Source: a bacterium (lineage in GTDB: Bacteria > Pseudomonadota > Alphaproteobacteria > Rhizobiales > Xanthobacteraceae). Taken from it: 23,026 nucleotides of DNA. Made by a program: the position numbers and the translations under genes. The stretch spans positions 1-23,026 of the forward strand of contig JAQSDT010000672.1 in NCBI GenBank assembly GCA_029946075.1. The letters run 5' to 3'. Shown in pieces: positions 8,201 through 16,423 of the stretch. The notes beneath the pieces are model-generated. The model saw nothing but the letters and a program-made list of their open reading frames with translations, did not search any database and was not told the origin of the DNA. Each line of letters opens with the position of its first letter. The stretch's first letter is position 1.

Positions 8201-8731
8201 ATGGAACCAATGAACTGGGCGCCCGAACATTCGGACGCGCTGCGACAGCAACTCGCCAAAGGCCAGTCGTTTTCGGAAGCCGTGAAGGCGATCAATCTGA
8301 AGTTCAATACCGATTACACGCGCAATGCCGCCATCGGCCGTGCGAGGCGAATGGGTCTTGCCGGACCGGTCCGGTCGAGCGCACCGGCAGAAGCCGCACC
8401 GGTAGCGGTGAGGATCAGCGAAATTCGCGCTGCCGAATTCGTCCCGTCTGCCCGACATTGGGAGAGGCTGGCGGCATGCGATGCGAAGCCGGCGAAACTG
8501 CGCTGCGCGGCGGTCGATCCGCGTCACCTCTCCCTGACCGAACTCGAGTTCGGCGATTGCCGCTACCCGTATGGTGGCGATGAAGAGGGGGAGGCCATCA
8601 CGTTTTGCGGTCAACTGCGGCGGCCGGGCTCAAGCTACTGCGCGCCGCATTTTCATTTGAGCCGCAATCCTGTCGAGCCGGAAGGGTGCTTGGCGGACTC
8701 GATCCTGTCGTGGCTCGTCGCAGCGGCGTGA
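8201..8731 (+). CDS. GcrA-family cell-cycle regulator homologue
   Basis: 176 residues, ATG 8201 with AAGGA 6 bases upstream (Met4 at 8210 gives the more usual MNW start). The N-terminal 55 residues have the GcrA DNA-binding pattern, ending NAAIGRARRMGLAG. A variable linker follows, then the C-terminal GcrA block with DCRYPYG, TFCG and RPGSSYCAPH. GcrA in alphaproteobacteria binds sigma-70 RNA polymerase and activates promoters carrying CcrM-methylated GANTC sites. This copy is not in a housekeeping context: it is divergent from a phage-type repressor and its promoter is covered by an operator, so it is more likely an element-borne paralogue that alters host transcription after induction. The next gene follows after 52 bp on the same strand. 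Confidence 0.85.
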   Translation: MEPMNWAPEHSDALRQQLAKGQSFSEAVKAINLKFNTDYTRNAAIGRARRMGLAGPVRSSAPAEAAPVAVRISEIRAAEFVPSARHWERLAACDAKPAKLRCAAVDPRHLSLTELEFGDCRYPYGGDEEGEAITFCGQLRRPGSSYCAPHFHLSRNPVEPEGCLADSILSWLVAAA

Positions 8732-8783
8732 AAACGCCATTGCGCCTGCCGTCAATTCCATCGATTTCCCCGGAGACCGTCAG

Positions 8784-9359
8784 ATGCCCAGAGTCAAACG
8801 AAAGAAGCCGCACGACCCCGCCCGATCGCACGACCGGCGATCCCGGGACGTGCCGCGCCATGCCGACGTTGCGGCTATGGAAGTCGACAATCCCCTTGCA
8901 ATGGAGCCAGGTGAAAAGATCATCGCGCTGCGCTCGATCCGCAACGATCCGCTCGGTCGCCTCCATTCACATCGCCAGATCGACGAGGCGCAGTACCAGG
9001 CCGGACGCGCGTTCCAGAACGATTGGGAAAGGGCCGAGCGAGGCCCGCGCGCGATCGATCCGACCCGGGAATATGTCGATGGCGAACAAATGCGGGAGCC
9101 GATCACCGAGGGGCAGCGCAAGGCGGTGCTGCGGTTGAACCGGGCAGAGCGCGAACTGGGTGCCGACGGTTCGGCCCTGGTGCACGACATTCTGGTCCAC
9201 GGGATGAGCATGGAGCAGATCGGGGAGCGGCGCGGACTGCGCGCGCAGCGCTGGAAGGACTATTTTTCGCGGCGATTCCGCGAATGTCTCGACCGGCTGG
9301 CGCTGCTCTATGGCTTCGCCAACGAGCACCCGGCTCGGGTCAAAAACCTGCCGCGCTAG
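8784..9359 (+). CDS. DUF6456-like protein, probable phage-type regulator
   Basis: 191 residues, ATG 8784 with GGAG 8 bases upstream. The first 30 residues are basic and disordered-looking (PRVKRKKPHDPARS). From about 65 to 180 it resembles DUF6456: AQYQAGRAFQNDWERAERGP, then a helix-turn-helix-like stretch around HDILVHGMSMEQIGERRG, ending with an RRFRECLDRLALLYGFA-type helix. Proteins of this type are often found beside phage repressors and replication regulators, but I know of no defined activity. It is probably co-transcribed with the GcrA-family gene and so under the same operator. The DUF6456 assignment is from memory of the pattern. Confidence 0.68.
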   Translation: MPRVKRKKPHDPARSHDRRSRDVPRHADVAAMEVDNPLAMEPGEKIIALRSIRNDPLGRLHSHRQIDEAQYQAGRAFQNDWERAERGPRAIDPTREYVDGEQMREPITEGQRKAVLRLNRAERELGADGSALVHDILVHGMSMEQIGERRGLRAQRWKDYFSRRFRECLDRLALLYGFANEHPARVKNLPR

Positions 9360-9581
9360 ATCATGTCGCCGCACCGGCGCGAGTCCGGCCCGACGAAAGC
9401 CCTTCAGCGGAGGTTTCGGCGGTAACGCATTTGCGTTGCTCCGGAGCCATGTCAGCGACAGGTCCCGCCCTGCAAAATCGGGGTTTGGCTATATCGGGAT
9501 GCTTCCGGTAAAAGGCTTTGAAGTGCCTTGCGGCGGCCGCCAATTTCGCCAGGCAAAATAAAGCAAGAGGAAATGCCGGAC

Positions 9582-10847
9582 ATGACTGCTGCCAGACCGC
9601 AACTGCCGGACCGAACGCCGCGCGCGAAGGGCGAACCGACCGCTCTCGATGGTCTGCTGGTCGTCGATTTCACGCGGGTCGTTGCCGGCCCCGCCTGCAC
9701 GCAGACGCTGGCCGACTTTGGCGCCGAGGTCATCAAGATCGAAAATCCGGACGGGGGTGACGATACCCGCCACTATGAGCACGCGGAAATCGGCGGCGAG
9801 AGTGCGGCTTTCCTCAGCCTGAACCGCAACAAGCGCGGTATCGTGCTCGACTTCAACAATCCGGCGGCGCTCGAAGTCGCTCGCGAACTGATCGCCAAGG
9901 CCGACGTCGTGGTGGAGAATTTCTCCGGCGGCGTGATGAAGAAGTTCGGCCTCGACTATGCTTCCGTCGTGGCCAGCAATCCGCGGCTGATCTACTGCTC
10001 GATCTCCGCCTATGGCCGCAAGGGCGAGTGGGCGTTGCGTCCGGGCTTTGATCCGATCACCCAGGCGGAAAGCGGGTTCATGTCGCTCAACGGCTTTGCG
10101 GATGGCGAGCCGGTGCGCACCGGACCGCCGATCGTCGACATGGCGACGGGTATGTCGGCGTGCAACGCGATTCTGCTGGCGCTGATTGCGCGCGACCGGC
10201 TCGGCCGCGGCCAGCAGGTCGAGGTCGCACTGATCGACACCGCCGTATCGATGACCGGATTTTACGGGATGGCGTATCTGATCAGCGGCGAAAATCCGGG
10301 TCGCTTCGGCAATTCACCGAACGGATCGCCGACGGTCGGCGTCTACCGGGCCTCCGACGGGCCGCTCTACATGGCCTGCGCCAACGATCGGCTGTACCGC
10401 CGCCTGGTGACGGATGTGCTCGAACGGCCGGATCTCATCACCGATCCCCAATTCGCGCACCGAAAGAATCGTACCGCGAACAAGGAAAAGCTGCGTGGCA
10501 TCATTGCCGGCATTTTCGCCAGCGACAAACTCGAGAACTGGATGGCCAAAATGAAGAAGGCCAATATCCCGGTCGGCTATCTGCGCACAGTTGAGGAAGG
10601 TTTCAACGCGCCCGAGGTACGCGACCGTCACCGTCTCAGCCAGATCCCGCATCCGACGGCGGGCGTCGTGCCGAACATCGAAACGCCGCTGTATATGAGC
10701 CTGACGCCGACGATCGATCCGGTCGCGGCGCCGTTGCTGGGCGCGCACACCAACGAGGTGCTGCGCAAGACGCTTGGCTACGATGATCGCCGTATTGCAG
10801 CCCTGTCCGAAGCCGGGGCGTTCGGAAAGGTCGGCAATACCGCCTGA
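9582..10847 (+). CDS. Class III (CaiB/BaiF) CoA-transferase
   Basis: 421 residues from ATG 9582, about 10 bases after AGAGG; ATG 9573 is too close to that site and the frame is open back to 9528. It has the family landmarks LLVVDFTRVVAGPACTQTLA near 25-44, the NRNKRGI box at 81-87, DVVVENFSGG near 108, and VDMATGMSA, whose Asp (about 186) corresponds to the acyl-forming aspartate of formyl-CoA transferase. The C-terminus has the usual PLLGAHTNEVL. These cytoplasmic enzymes move CoA between carboxylic acids; the acids used here cannot be read from the sequence. The gene stands alone, about 220 bp after the phage-type island. Confidence 0.92.
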   Translation: MTAARPQLPDRTPRAKGEPTALDGLLVVDFTRVVAGPACTQTLADFGAEVIKIENPDGGDDTRHYEHAEIGGESAAFLSLNRNKRGIVLDFNNPAALEVARELIAKADVVVENFSGGVMKKFGLDYASVVASNPRLIYCSISAYGRKGEWALRPGFDPITQAESGFMSLNGFADGEPVRTGPPIVDMATGMSACNAILLALIARDRLGRGQQVEVALIDTAVSMTGFYGMAYLISGENPGRFGNSPNGSPTVGVYRASDGPLYMACANDRLYRRLVTDVLERPDLITDPQFAHRKNRTANKEKLRGIIAGIFASDKLENWMAKMKKANIPVGYLRTVEEGFNAPEVRDRHRLSQIPHPTAGVVPNIETPLYMSLTPTIDPVAAPLLGAHTNEVLRKTLGYDDRRIAALSEAGAFGKVGNTA

Positions 10848-10966
10848 ACGGCGGGGCGACCTGGCATAGCTACGATTTGGCGCTGCCACGAAGTCCCCGT
10901 GTGTTTGTCCCGAAAAGGTGCCGAACTCTGACGTTTTCGGCCACAATCGAAACCGACGCTGGCGTC

Positions 10967-11077
10967 ATGAAAACGCTGGCCGTCATCTCGATTCTTGCGC
11001 TGCTCACGATTTCCGGGGCGGCCTATACCGACCAGCTTTTCACGGGCGAGCAACACATGACGCAGGCGGCGGACTGA
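10967..11077 (+). CDS. Putative 36-residue exported or membrane micro-protein
   Basis: ATG 10967 opens a short frame beginning MKTLAVISILALLTISGAAY, a textbook n-region plus hydrophobic core with a possible signal-cleavage site, followed by about 17 polar residues. The upstream ribosome site is weak. It lies in the gap between two metabolic genes, with another hydrophobic micro-ORF 34 bp downstream. Signal-like N-termini are unusual in random frames, but at this length the call is tentative. Confidence 0.35.
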   Translation: MKTLAVISILALLTISGAAYTDQLFTGEQHMTQAAD

Positions 11078-11111
11078 GTTCGCGGCGTCAAAGCACCTTG
11101 GGGACGGCACC

Positions 11112-11240
11112 ATGCTTTCGATTGATCAATTCTTGCGTTTCATCAGCGTTCCGGCCGTGATGGCGGCCTTCCTGATCGCTTCACAGGTTTCGGGCGCGGG
11201 AATCTTCCAATCCAGGCCGATGTATCTCGCAAGCGAATAA
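11112..11240 (+). CDS. Putative 42-residue hydrophobic micro-protein
   Basis: ATG 11112, preceded by GGGGA 7-8 bases upstream, encodes MLSIDQFLRFISVPAVMAAF and a further hydrophobic stretch to about residue 30, ending in a short polar tail and TAA at 11238-11240. One membrane helix is predicted by eye. It lies between the 36-residue micro-ORF and the alpha-hydroxy-acid dehydrogenase gene. Function unknown. Confidence 0.42.
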   Translation: MLSIDQFLRFISVPAVMAAFLIASQVSGAGIFQSRPMYLASE

Positions 11241-11336
11241 CAGACCTTCGTTTCCGCACCGGACCAACCCGTTCAAAGCGGTAGCTTTTCCCGTTTGTCT
11301 GCGGCTAATCTGCCGCCAAAACGGGAGAGAAGCACC

Positions 11337-12470
11337 ATGAATGACGGCACTCCGGTCCGGCCGGCGCGAAATATCGAGCTCGGCGCGAGCGGCGAAGAAT
11401 TCCAGAATCTGCACGAATTCATTCGGAAAGCCCGCTCACGGCTCAATCAGAACGCCTGGGATTACATCGCCGGGGCTTCCGAGACCGAGACCACCATGCG
11501 GCGCAACCGCATGGCGCTCGACGAGATCGCGTTCCGGCCGAGGGTGCTGCGCAATGTCGCCAAGGTCGACGCCTCCACCGAGGTATTCGGCCGCCGACTG
11601 CGTTTGCCGGTCATGATCGCACCGGTGGGCGCGCTTGAGATATTCGATCCGGATTCGGGCGCCGCCGTCGCGCGTGGAGCCGGGCATTTTGGCGCTTCCC
11701 ACATGCTGAGCTCTGTGTCCGAGCCGGGGCTGGAGGCGACCGCGAAGGCAGCGCCGGATGCGCTGCGCATCTATCAGCTCTATGTCCGGGGCGACGATGC
11801 GTTCGTTGAGGACGTCGTCAGCCGCAGCATCGACAATGGCTATGCCGCGTTCTGCCTGACAGTGGATACCGCGCATTACAGCCGGCGCGAGCGCGACATC
11901 GCCAAGCGCTATGTTCGCGAAAGCCGCATCCGCGCGACCGGTGGCGACCACCAGAAGGGGCTGGAATGGCGCACCGTGAAGCTGATCAAGGACAAGTATA
12001 AAATCCCGCTCGTCATCAAGGGTATTGCGACGGCGGAAGACGCGGCCATTGCGCTCGACCATGGCGTGGACTGGATCTACGTGTCGAACCACGGCGGACG
12101 TCAGCTCGATCACGGGCGTGGCTCGATGCATGTGCTGCCGGAAATCGTCGACGCCGTCGCCGGTCGCGCCAAGATCATGGTCGACGGTTCCATCTGCCGC
12201 GGCACCGATATCGTCAAGGCCATCGCCTCGGGCGCCGATCTCGTCGGTATCGGCCGGCTGCAGTGCTGGGCGCTGGCCGCCGCCGGCGAGGCCGGCATCG
12301 TGAGGATGCTGGAATTGCTGGAAGACGAGGTGATCCGCTGTCTCGGACTGCTCGGCGTCACCAGCTTCGGCGAGCTGAACAAGTCTTATCTGCACCCGGC
12401 GACGCCGACCAATCTGCCCAGTGTGTTCAGCGCTTTTCCGTTGCTGGATATCGAGCCCTATCGCTATTAG
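11337..12470 (+). CDS. FMN-dependent alpha-hydroxy-acid dehydrogenase
   Basis: 377 residues, ATG 11337 with GGGAGAG 7 bases upstream. It is a TIM-barrel flavoenzyme of the L-lactate/glycolate/mandelate oxidase family: AWDYIAGASETETTMRRNR near 40-58, FRPRVLRNV, the phosphate/FMN-site Lys near 228 in PLVIKGI, the catalytic SNHGGRQLD with His252 and the following substrate-binding Arg, and a phosphate loop DGSICRGTDIVKAIASGAD. It oxidises 2-hydroxy acids to 2-oxo acids, passing electrons to O2, a cytochrome or quinone; substrate and acceptor are not readable. No membrane segment is visible, so it is probably soluble. The usual gene name lldD would be a guess. Confidence 0.92.
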   Translation: MNDGTPVRPARNIELGASGEEFQNLHEFIRKARSRLNQNAWDYIAGASETETTMRRNRMALDEIAFRPRVLRNVAKVDASTEVFGRRLRLPVMIAPVGALEIFDPDSGAAVARGAGHFGASHMLSSVSEPGLEATAKAAPDALRIYQLYVRGDDAFVEDVVSRSIDNGYAAFCLTVDTAHYSRRERDIAKRYVRESRIRATGGDHQKGLEWRTVKLIKDKYKIPLVIKGIATAEDAAIALDHGVDWIYVSNHGGRQLDHGRGSMHVLPEIVDAVAGRAKIMVDGSICRGTDIVKAIASGADLVGIGRLQCWALAAAGEAGIVRMLELLEDEVIRCLGLLGVTSFGELNKSYLHPATPTNLPSVFSAFPLLDIEPYRY

Positions 12471-12559
12471 GGGAAGCCACCGTTGCATTTTCCAGCGCAT
12501 ACAAGAAGAAGCCGCACCAGGGACAAAATCTGAGCTGAATGCCTCAATAGTCGAAGCGG

Positions 12560-12763
12560 ATGGTGGACAATCCTTTCGCTGCACTTGGTCTCGACAAGGC
12601 TATCGGCCTTCGCTGGACGCTACGGGACATTCAGGCCCGTCGGATCAAGCTGTCTCCGGTGAGCGACGAAGATCTGCGGCTCCTGACGGAGCTGGAGCTT
12701 GTCGAAGTTCGCGAGGAGGGGCCCGTGCTGACGCAGGCGGGCATCGCCGTGCTGAACGGCTAG
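12560..12763 (+). CDS. Small conserved-looking protein, unknown function
   Basis: 67 residues from ATG 12560 (GTG directly follows as an alternative start). The sequence MVDNPFAALGLDKAIGLRWT, then a helix-rich charged middle and EGPVLTQAGIAVLNG, reads like a compact soluble domain resembling a winged-helix fragment; the amphipathic stretch DEDLRLLTELELVEVREEG supports a real fold. The ribosome site is weak. It follows the dehydrogenase gene by 90 bp and may share its transcript. Confidence 0.6.
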   Translation: MVDNPFAALGLDKAIGLRWTLRDIQARRIKLSPVSDEDLRLLTELELVEVREEGPVLTQAGIAVLNG

Positions 12764-12784
12764 CGCCTTGAATGCGTAATGAGC

Positions 12785-12970
12785 CTAGCGTGCCTTCAGG
12801 AAGCTTTCGCCGGAATCGCAGGGCGCGCAGCGGTAGGTGAGAACGTCATAGTTCTGATCGCGCGGTTCGATCGTCGCCAACCGCATCTGTTCGCCGCATT
12901 TCATGCAAGGCATTTCGATGCTGGTCTGAAACCGTGTGCAGGTCGGCGTTGGCCGGAATGTTTGCAGCAT
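12785..12970 (-). CDS. Small zinc-ribbon protein
   Basis: 61 residues from ATG 12970, with AAGGGA about 6 bases upstream (the frame extends to 13084, but that part looks non-coding). Two CxxC knuckles, CMKC and CAPC, are about 25 residues apart with a beta-rich spacer, the pattern of a single zinc ribbon. Small proteins of this kind are common in Bradyrhizobium-type genomes without a known function. It converges on the 12560-12763 gene. Confidence 0.62.
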   Translation of the reverse strand: MLQTFRPTPTCTRFQTSIEMPCMKCGEQMRLATIEPRDQNYDVLTYRCAPCDSGESFLKAR

Positions 12971-13241
12971 TTGATCCCTTGTCCCCCAGAGAGACTCTAA
13001 CGAGACGCAACGCCACCGACGGTCGAGCCCTAGCCCCGAATCACTATGCCATACTGCCGCCACCATTGGAATCGGGGGCGCCACCCGTATCGCTACGGGC
13101 GCCGATTGAGGGATAAATTCCTTCGACTGGACTTAAGCCCGGTCGCCGGCACGCCACGGCCTGGAGCCATCGGTGCATATCGGCGCAGACGGGGCCTGGA
13201 ATTATGCTAACCTTGCCAAGGCGTCATTGGAGAATGCGATC

Positions 13242-13595
13242 ATGATGGAACCGAAACTCGAAGTCCCGGCCGAACTGCGAGATCTGGCCGAAAAGACCAT
13301 TGATCAGGCGGAAAAAGCGTTCGGCATGTTCTTCGATGCGGCCGGCAAGTCGATGACGTCGATGCCGGGTGCGGGAACGGAGATATCAAAGCAAGCGCTG
13401 TCGTTCACCGAGCAGAACATGAAGGCGGCATTCGAGCATGCCCGAAAGCTGGTCCATGCGACCGATCTGCAGGAGGCGATGCGGATTCAGTCGGAATTCC
13501 TGCGAAGCCAGTTCACCAACGCCGGCGAACATATGCGGCAGATTACGGGTGGCGTGATGTCGGCGGCGAAGGACGCCTCGAAAGGCAAATTCTAG
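13242..13595 (+). CDS. Phasin-family protein
   Basis: 117 residues from ATG 13242 (the second ATG follows immediately), with GGAG 9 bases upstream. It is all-helical and amphipathic: LRDLAEKTIDQAEKAFGMFF, a short Ser/Met/Gly loop, and long helices SFTEQNMKAAFEHARKLVHA and LQEAMRIQSEFLRSQFTNAG, ending in a Lys-rich tail. This matches phasins, which coat polyhydroxyalkanoate granules; some members are stress or general helical proteins. It has no membrane segment. No PHA synthesis gene lies beside it. Confidence 0.85.
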   Translation: MMEPKLEVPAELRDLAEKTIDQAEKAFGMFFDAAGKSMTSMPGAGTEISKQALSFTEQNMKAAFEHARKLVHATDLQEAMRIQSEFLRSQFTNAGEHMRQITGGVMSAAKDASKGKF

Positions 13596-13598
13596 AGG

Positions 13599-13837
13599 CT
13601 ATCGCCGGCGCGCGACGGCAATCCCGAAGAGGAAAGCGGCGAACGGGCTCGCGAGCGGTGTTTCGCGGGTAAGCGGGCGAACGTTGCCAGCGGCTGTCCA
13701 GGCTGCTGCGCGGTTTCGTCTGCCTTGCCCAGGCTACCCACTGCTGCATCGCGCTTTGCCGGCGCTGCTTCAACGCCGGATTTCAGAAGTCTGTCCGGCC
13801 ATTCGATGCGCGCGGCGCAGTATTCCATTTGTTCCAT
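13599..13837 (-). pseudogene. Probable small membrane-protein gene with a frameshift
   Basis: This covers most of the 326-bp gap 13596-13921. Read leftward from ATG 13837, one frame gives a plausible start (MEQMEYCAARIEWPDRLLKS, then AAPAKRDAAVGSLGK), but its distal part becomes Arg/Ser-rich and unconvincing. A second frame, open over the last 40-odd codons to TAG at 13599, ends TPLASPFAAFLFGIAVARRR, a typical short membrane helix with a basic stop-transfer tail. Joining them near 13690 would give a small single-helix protein. A frameshift or sequencing error is inferred. It converges on the phasin gene. Confidence 0.38.
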
Positions 13838-13921
13838 GAGAACTCTGCCGATCGAAAATCCGGAACCATCGACCCGGCCCGGATTTGATTTCGACAAAGG
13901 AGATCACCCGTAGACATTCAA

Positions 13922-14209
13922 ATGGCGAAGGATCGTTCGAACCAAAAGCATCCGAGGCGAACCGGCGGCGCGCCGCTGTGGGCCGCGGTTGCCGTTGCAA
14001 TATTCGGCGTGCTCGGAATACTGGTTGTCGATCACGGGCCGCGGAACAAGCCAACGGTGAAGCCGTCGGTGGTGGCCAATTACAGCAGCACGGGCGAGGC
14101 CGCGCGCGCTGCCGGCGCCGAGGTAATTCCCACCCAACCGGAGTTGCAAGTCGAGCCTGTTCCCGCCGGGCCGAAGCCTGTGAAACCGGCCAATCCGAAA
14201 CAACCCTGA
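13922..14209 (+). CDS. Small single-pass membrane protein with Pro/Lys-rich tail
   Basis: 95 residues from ATG 13922. A basic N-terminus (KDRSNQKHPRR) precedes one clear membrane helix at about 19-36 (LWAAVAVAIFGVLGILVV). The rest is a polar, proline-rich extracytoplasmic tail (EVIPTQPELQVEPVPAGPKP, ending KPANPKQP). AAGGAG at 13897 is too far from the ATG (20 bases) to be its normal ribosome site. No domain is recognised; the shape is that of an envelope-anchored linker. It converges on the glycosyltransferase at 14220, with 10 bp between. Confidence 0.65.
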   Translation: MAKDRSNQKHPRRTGGAPLWAAVAVAIFGVLGILVVDHGPRNKPTVKPSVVANYSSTGEAARAAGAEVIPTQPELQVEPVPAGPKPVKPANPKQP

Positions 14210-14219
14210 TCGTTTGTAC

Positions 14220-15002
14220 TCAGGCGCTGTCGAGAAACCAGGCGCCTGTCTGCCTCATCAGCCTGCGCTTGTCCTCAAGTCCGATCGTCCAGTTGGCGTG
14301 AAACACGAACGGCTCGATGCTGCCCTGCAGCGGAACGGCCGGCGGCTCGGGCAGAAGCGTGCGATATCCGATGCCGTTGACGAATAGCGCCTCGGACAGG
14401 AGATGAACATTGCCGAGCCATGCGGGATTTTTTGTAATCATCGCATCCATCGTGTTTTGCTCGTCTACCATCGGTTCGCCGGGCGGGCGGAGCCTGTGCT
14501 CGGCCAGCAGCGCGTCCATCAAGCCGCGTGTCGTGGCTGAAGATTTCGCCGACAGAAATCCCCAGCAGAGGACCGGCGGAAACCGGCGCAAGCCCTCAGT
14601 CTGAAACGCAAGCGGAAAAAATCGGGCGATGGCGTCGAGATACCAGAGGGGGTCGGCGAGCCAGCCGACGTCTAGGTCCGCGTAGACGACGTGGCGGTAT
14701 CGATCCAGCAGCCAGCGCAGATAGTACACCTTCGCCCAGTTGATTTCGATGAACGGCTCGGTGCCATAATCGGAATAGCGATCGGGCAAGCCGCCGACGG
14801 ATTGATCGAATTCGGAAAAGGAATGCGCGACGGCGCCAAAGTGAAGTACGATAGGGTCTACCGTATCGGCGGCATTGTCCGGTCGCGCAACGTGGACGAT
14901 TCGGGGGTCGATGCCGGCGCGCGTCAGGCCGGTCAGCGAGTTCTGGAGGAAATCCTCCAGGCCCTTGCTGGCGACCAGCGCTACTATGACATGTTCATTC
15001 AT
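14220..15002 (-). CDS. Nucleotide-diphospho-sugar transferase (DxD family)
   Basis: 260 residues from ATG 15002 (MNEHVIVALVASKGL). It resembles the nucleotide-diphospho-sugar transferase family PF03407: an N-terminal strand-helix core, then KVYYLRWLLDRYRHVVYADL with DLD at 109-111 as the metal/sugar-nucleotide site, a WGFLSAKSS segment, and DEQNTMDAMI, a conserved acidic patch near the acceptor site. It has no signal peptide, so it is cytoplasmic. It lies back to back with a second, unrelated glycosyltransferase, suggesting a small surface-glycan locus. Donor and acceptor sugars are unknown. Confidence 0.8.
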   Translation of the reverse strand: MNEHVIVALVASKGLEDFLQNSLTGLTRAGIDPRIVHVARPDNAADTVDPIVLHFGAVAHSFSEFDQSVGGLPDRYSDYGTEPFIEINWAKVYYLRWLLDRYRHVVYADLDVGWLADPLWYLDAIARFFPLAFQTEGLRRFPPVLCWGFLSAKSSATTRGLMDALLAEHRLRPPGEPMVDEQNTMDAMITKNPAWLGNVHLLSEALFVNGIGYRTLLPEPPAVPLQGSIEPFVFHANWTIGLEDKRRLMRQTGAWFLDSA

Positions 15003-15110
15003 GCTAGATACCGCATCCGGCGCCGCGCCGCGCGACAAGTCGTAAACGGACTTGCGCTTTGTGGCAATGTGCGGCTAATCGCCTATCTGGCTCCATCGTT
15101 GCAAGATTTG

Positions 15111-16061
15111 ATGACCGACGCTTTTGATCCCTCCTGCGTGCCCGATCGCGTTGTGCGCTGCTTCTGGCATGGCCCGTTTTCGCCCTATGAGGCGCTGTGT
15201 CTGACGAGCTTCGTGGCCGCAGGTATTGCGGTCGAGCTGTTCAGTGACGGACCGATATCCGGCCTGCCGCCGGGGGTCACCGGCCGGAGCGCGCGCGAGA
15301 TCCTCGACCACGATGTTGTGTCCTACCGGCACGAGTTCGACGGCCCGAGCCCGGCGCTGCACGCCAATTATTTTCGCTATGCCATGCTCGAAAAACTCGG
15401 AGGCTGGTGGATCGATACCGATATCATCCTCACGGCAGCATCGCTTCCGACCACCGATATTTTCGTTGCGCGACAATCGGACCGGCAACTGAATACATCG
15501 GTGATGCGCTTTCCGGCCGGGCATTCGCTGATGAAGGCGGCGCGTGAACGGACGGCGCACGCACTGGAAGATGCGCGCTGGGGCGAGACGGGTCCCGATC
15601 TTCTGACGAAGCTACATCCCATCTGCGCGCCGCACGTTGCGGTAGCTCCGCAAGTCAGCACCTATGCCGTCGGTGCCGAGGAGTTTCAGAAATTTCTGTT
15701 GCCGGAAGCGTGTGAGGAAGTGGAGGCGCGTGTCGCCGAATCCACATTCGTTCATCTCTGGAACGAGATGTGGCGCAAGGCCGGCATTCCGAAGAATATC
15801 GCTCCGCCGCGCGGCTGCTGGCTAGACCGGATGTTCGAGCGTCATGAAGTCGCGGCGGTGTGGTCGGATCGGCTCGATGCGAAATATGTCGAGCGCTGGG
15901 CCGCACTGAGGCGCGACCGGGATCATGCCGGCCATTACAATCTCGTGCATGATCGCGAGATCGCGCGCTTGCGCGCGGCACTGGCCGCGCAGCAGGGCGC
16001 TTCCACGATCGGGAAGATGATCGGCGGCATGAAGCGGCGGCTCTTTTCGTGGCGCGACTGA
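15111..16061 (+). CDS. DXD-motif glycosyltransferase (capsular-polysaccharide type)
   Basis: 316 residues if started at ATG 15111; the frame is open much further upstream (ATG 14991, GTG 15069). I chose 15111 because it puts the WHG strand near the N-terminus as in the family and leaves 108 bp for a divergent promoter, but no clear ribosome site decides it. Landmarks of the Gly_transf_sug family: CFWHGPFSPYEALCLTSFVA, HANYFRYAMLEKLGGWWIDT with DTD at 102-104, and a late HLWNEMW motif. The C-terminal 60 residues are coiled and basic, ending KRRLFSWRD, which could touch the membrane. It pairs with the divergent transferase at 14220-15002. Confidence 0.8.
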   Translation: MTDAFDPSCVPDRVVRCFWHGPFSPYEALCLTSFVAAGIAVELFSDGPISGLPPGVTGRSAREILDHDVVSYRHEFDGPSPALHANYFRYAMLEKLGGWWIDTDIILTAASLPTTDIFVARQSDRQLNTSVMRFPAGHSLMKAARERTAHALEDARWGETGPDLLTKLHPICAPHVAVAPQVSTYAVGAEEFQKFLLPEACEEVEARVAESTFVHLWNEMWRKAGIPKNIAPPRGCWLDRMFERHEVAAVWSDRLDAKYVERWAALRRDRDHAGHYNLVHDREIARLRAALAAQQGASTIGKMIGGMKRRLFSWRD

Positions 16062-16070
16062 CCGTTCGCG

Positions 16071-16115
16071 ATTTGACACGTCGGGCAAATCAGCGGCATA
16101 AGGTCATCATTCCAA
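16071..16115 (+). repeat. Promoter-like repeat, copy 1 (no hairpin)
   Basis: It starts ATTTGACACGTCGGGCAAAT and shares TTGACA, the CGTCGGGCAAATCA spacer, a weak -10 (CATAAG, 18-base spacing) and CATCAT with copies 2 and 3 at identical distances. Unlike them it is not followed by the AGCCCGC hairpin. It lies just after the glycosyltransferase stop. Confidence 0.6.
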
Positions 16116-16141
16116 AAACAGCAGCGCAGGCGAGCGAGCGT

Positions 16142-16327
16142 TCAGCGCACGCTGACGAATGCACCCCAGCAAGCCGCCAGGCCTGCGGCGACCAGTACCA
16201 GCAAGGGATTGTCGCAGAACGGGCTGCCGTACTGACACATCGCCGTGCCGAACGAACCAATCTCGTGCCGCGCCGCCGCATAGAACAAGCCCGACAGAAT
16301 GACGAGCACGGTAGCAACGAAATACAT
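16142..16327 (-). CDS. Small double-helix membrane protein
   Basis: 61 residues from ATG 16327, with a near-perfect ribosome site AAGGAGG about 6 bases upstream, the best in the window. Two hydrophobic segments (about 2-19 and 42-57) flank a polar loop with two Cys residues (MCQYGSPFCD) that could form a disulfide outside the cytoplasm. No domain name is recalled. The strong ribosome site argues that it is expressed. It converges on the glycosyltransferase gene at 15111-16061. Confidence 0.72.
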   Translation of the reverse strand: MYFVATVLVILSGLFYAAARHEIGSFGTAMCQYGSPFCDNPLLVLVAAGLAACWGAFVSVR

Positions 16328-16423
16328 CGAAACCTCCTTGCGCTCTCGATGAGCTGCCGACTTGCTTGCCAGCGCTCGAGTTTATCTCTCCGGCAATGCC
16401 CCGTTCGATCTGATTGCCGTTGC

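Noticed and set aside
11436..12584. A 382-codon open frame on the minus strand
   Set aside because: It lies antisense to the well-supported alpha-hydroxy-acid dehydrogenase gene; long antisense frames are expected in high-GC DNA and its translation has no recognisable fold.
13084..13099. Perfect hairpin CCCGTA-TCGC-TACGGG
   Set aside because: It has no T-run on either side and no gene end needing it; kept as an unexplained short palindrome only.
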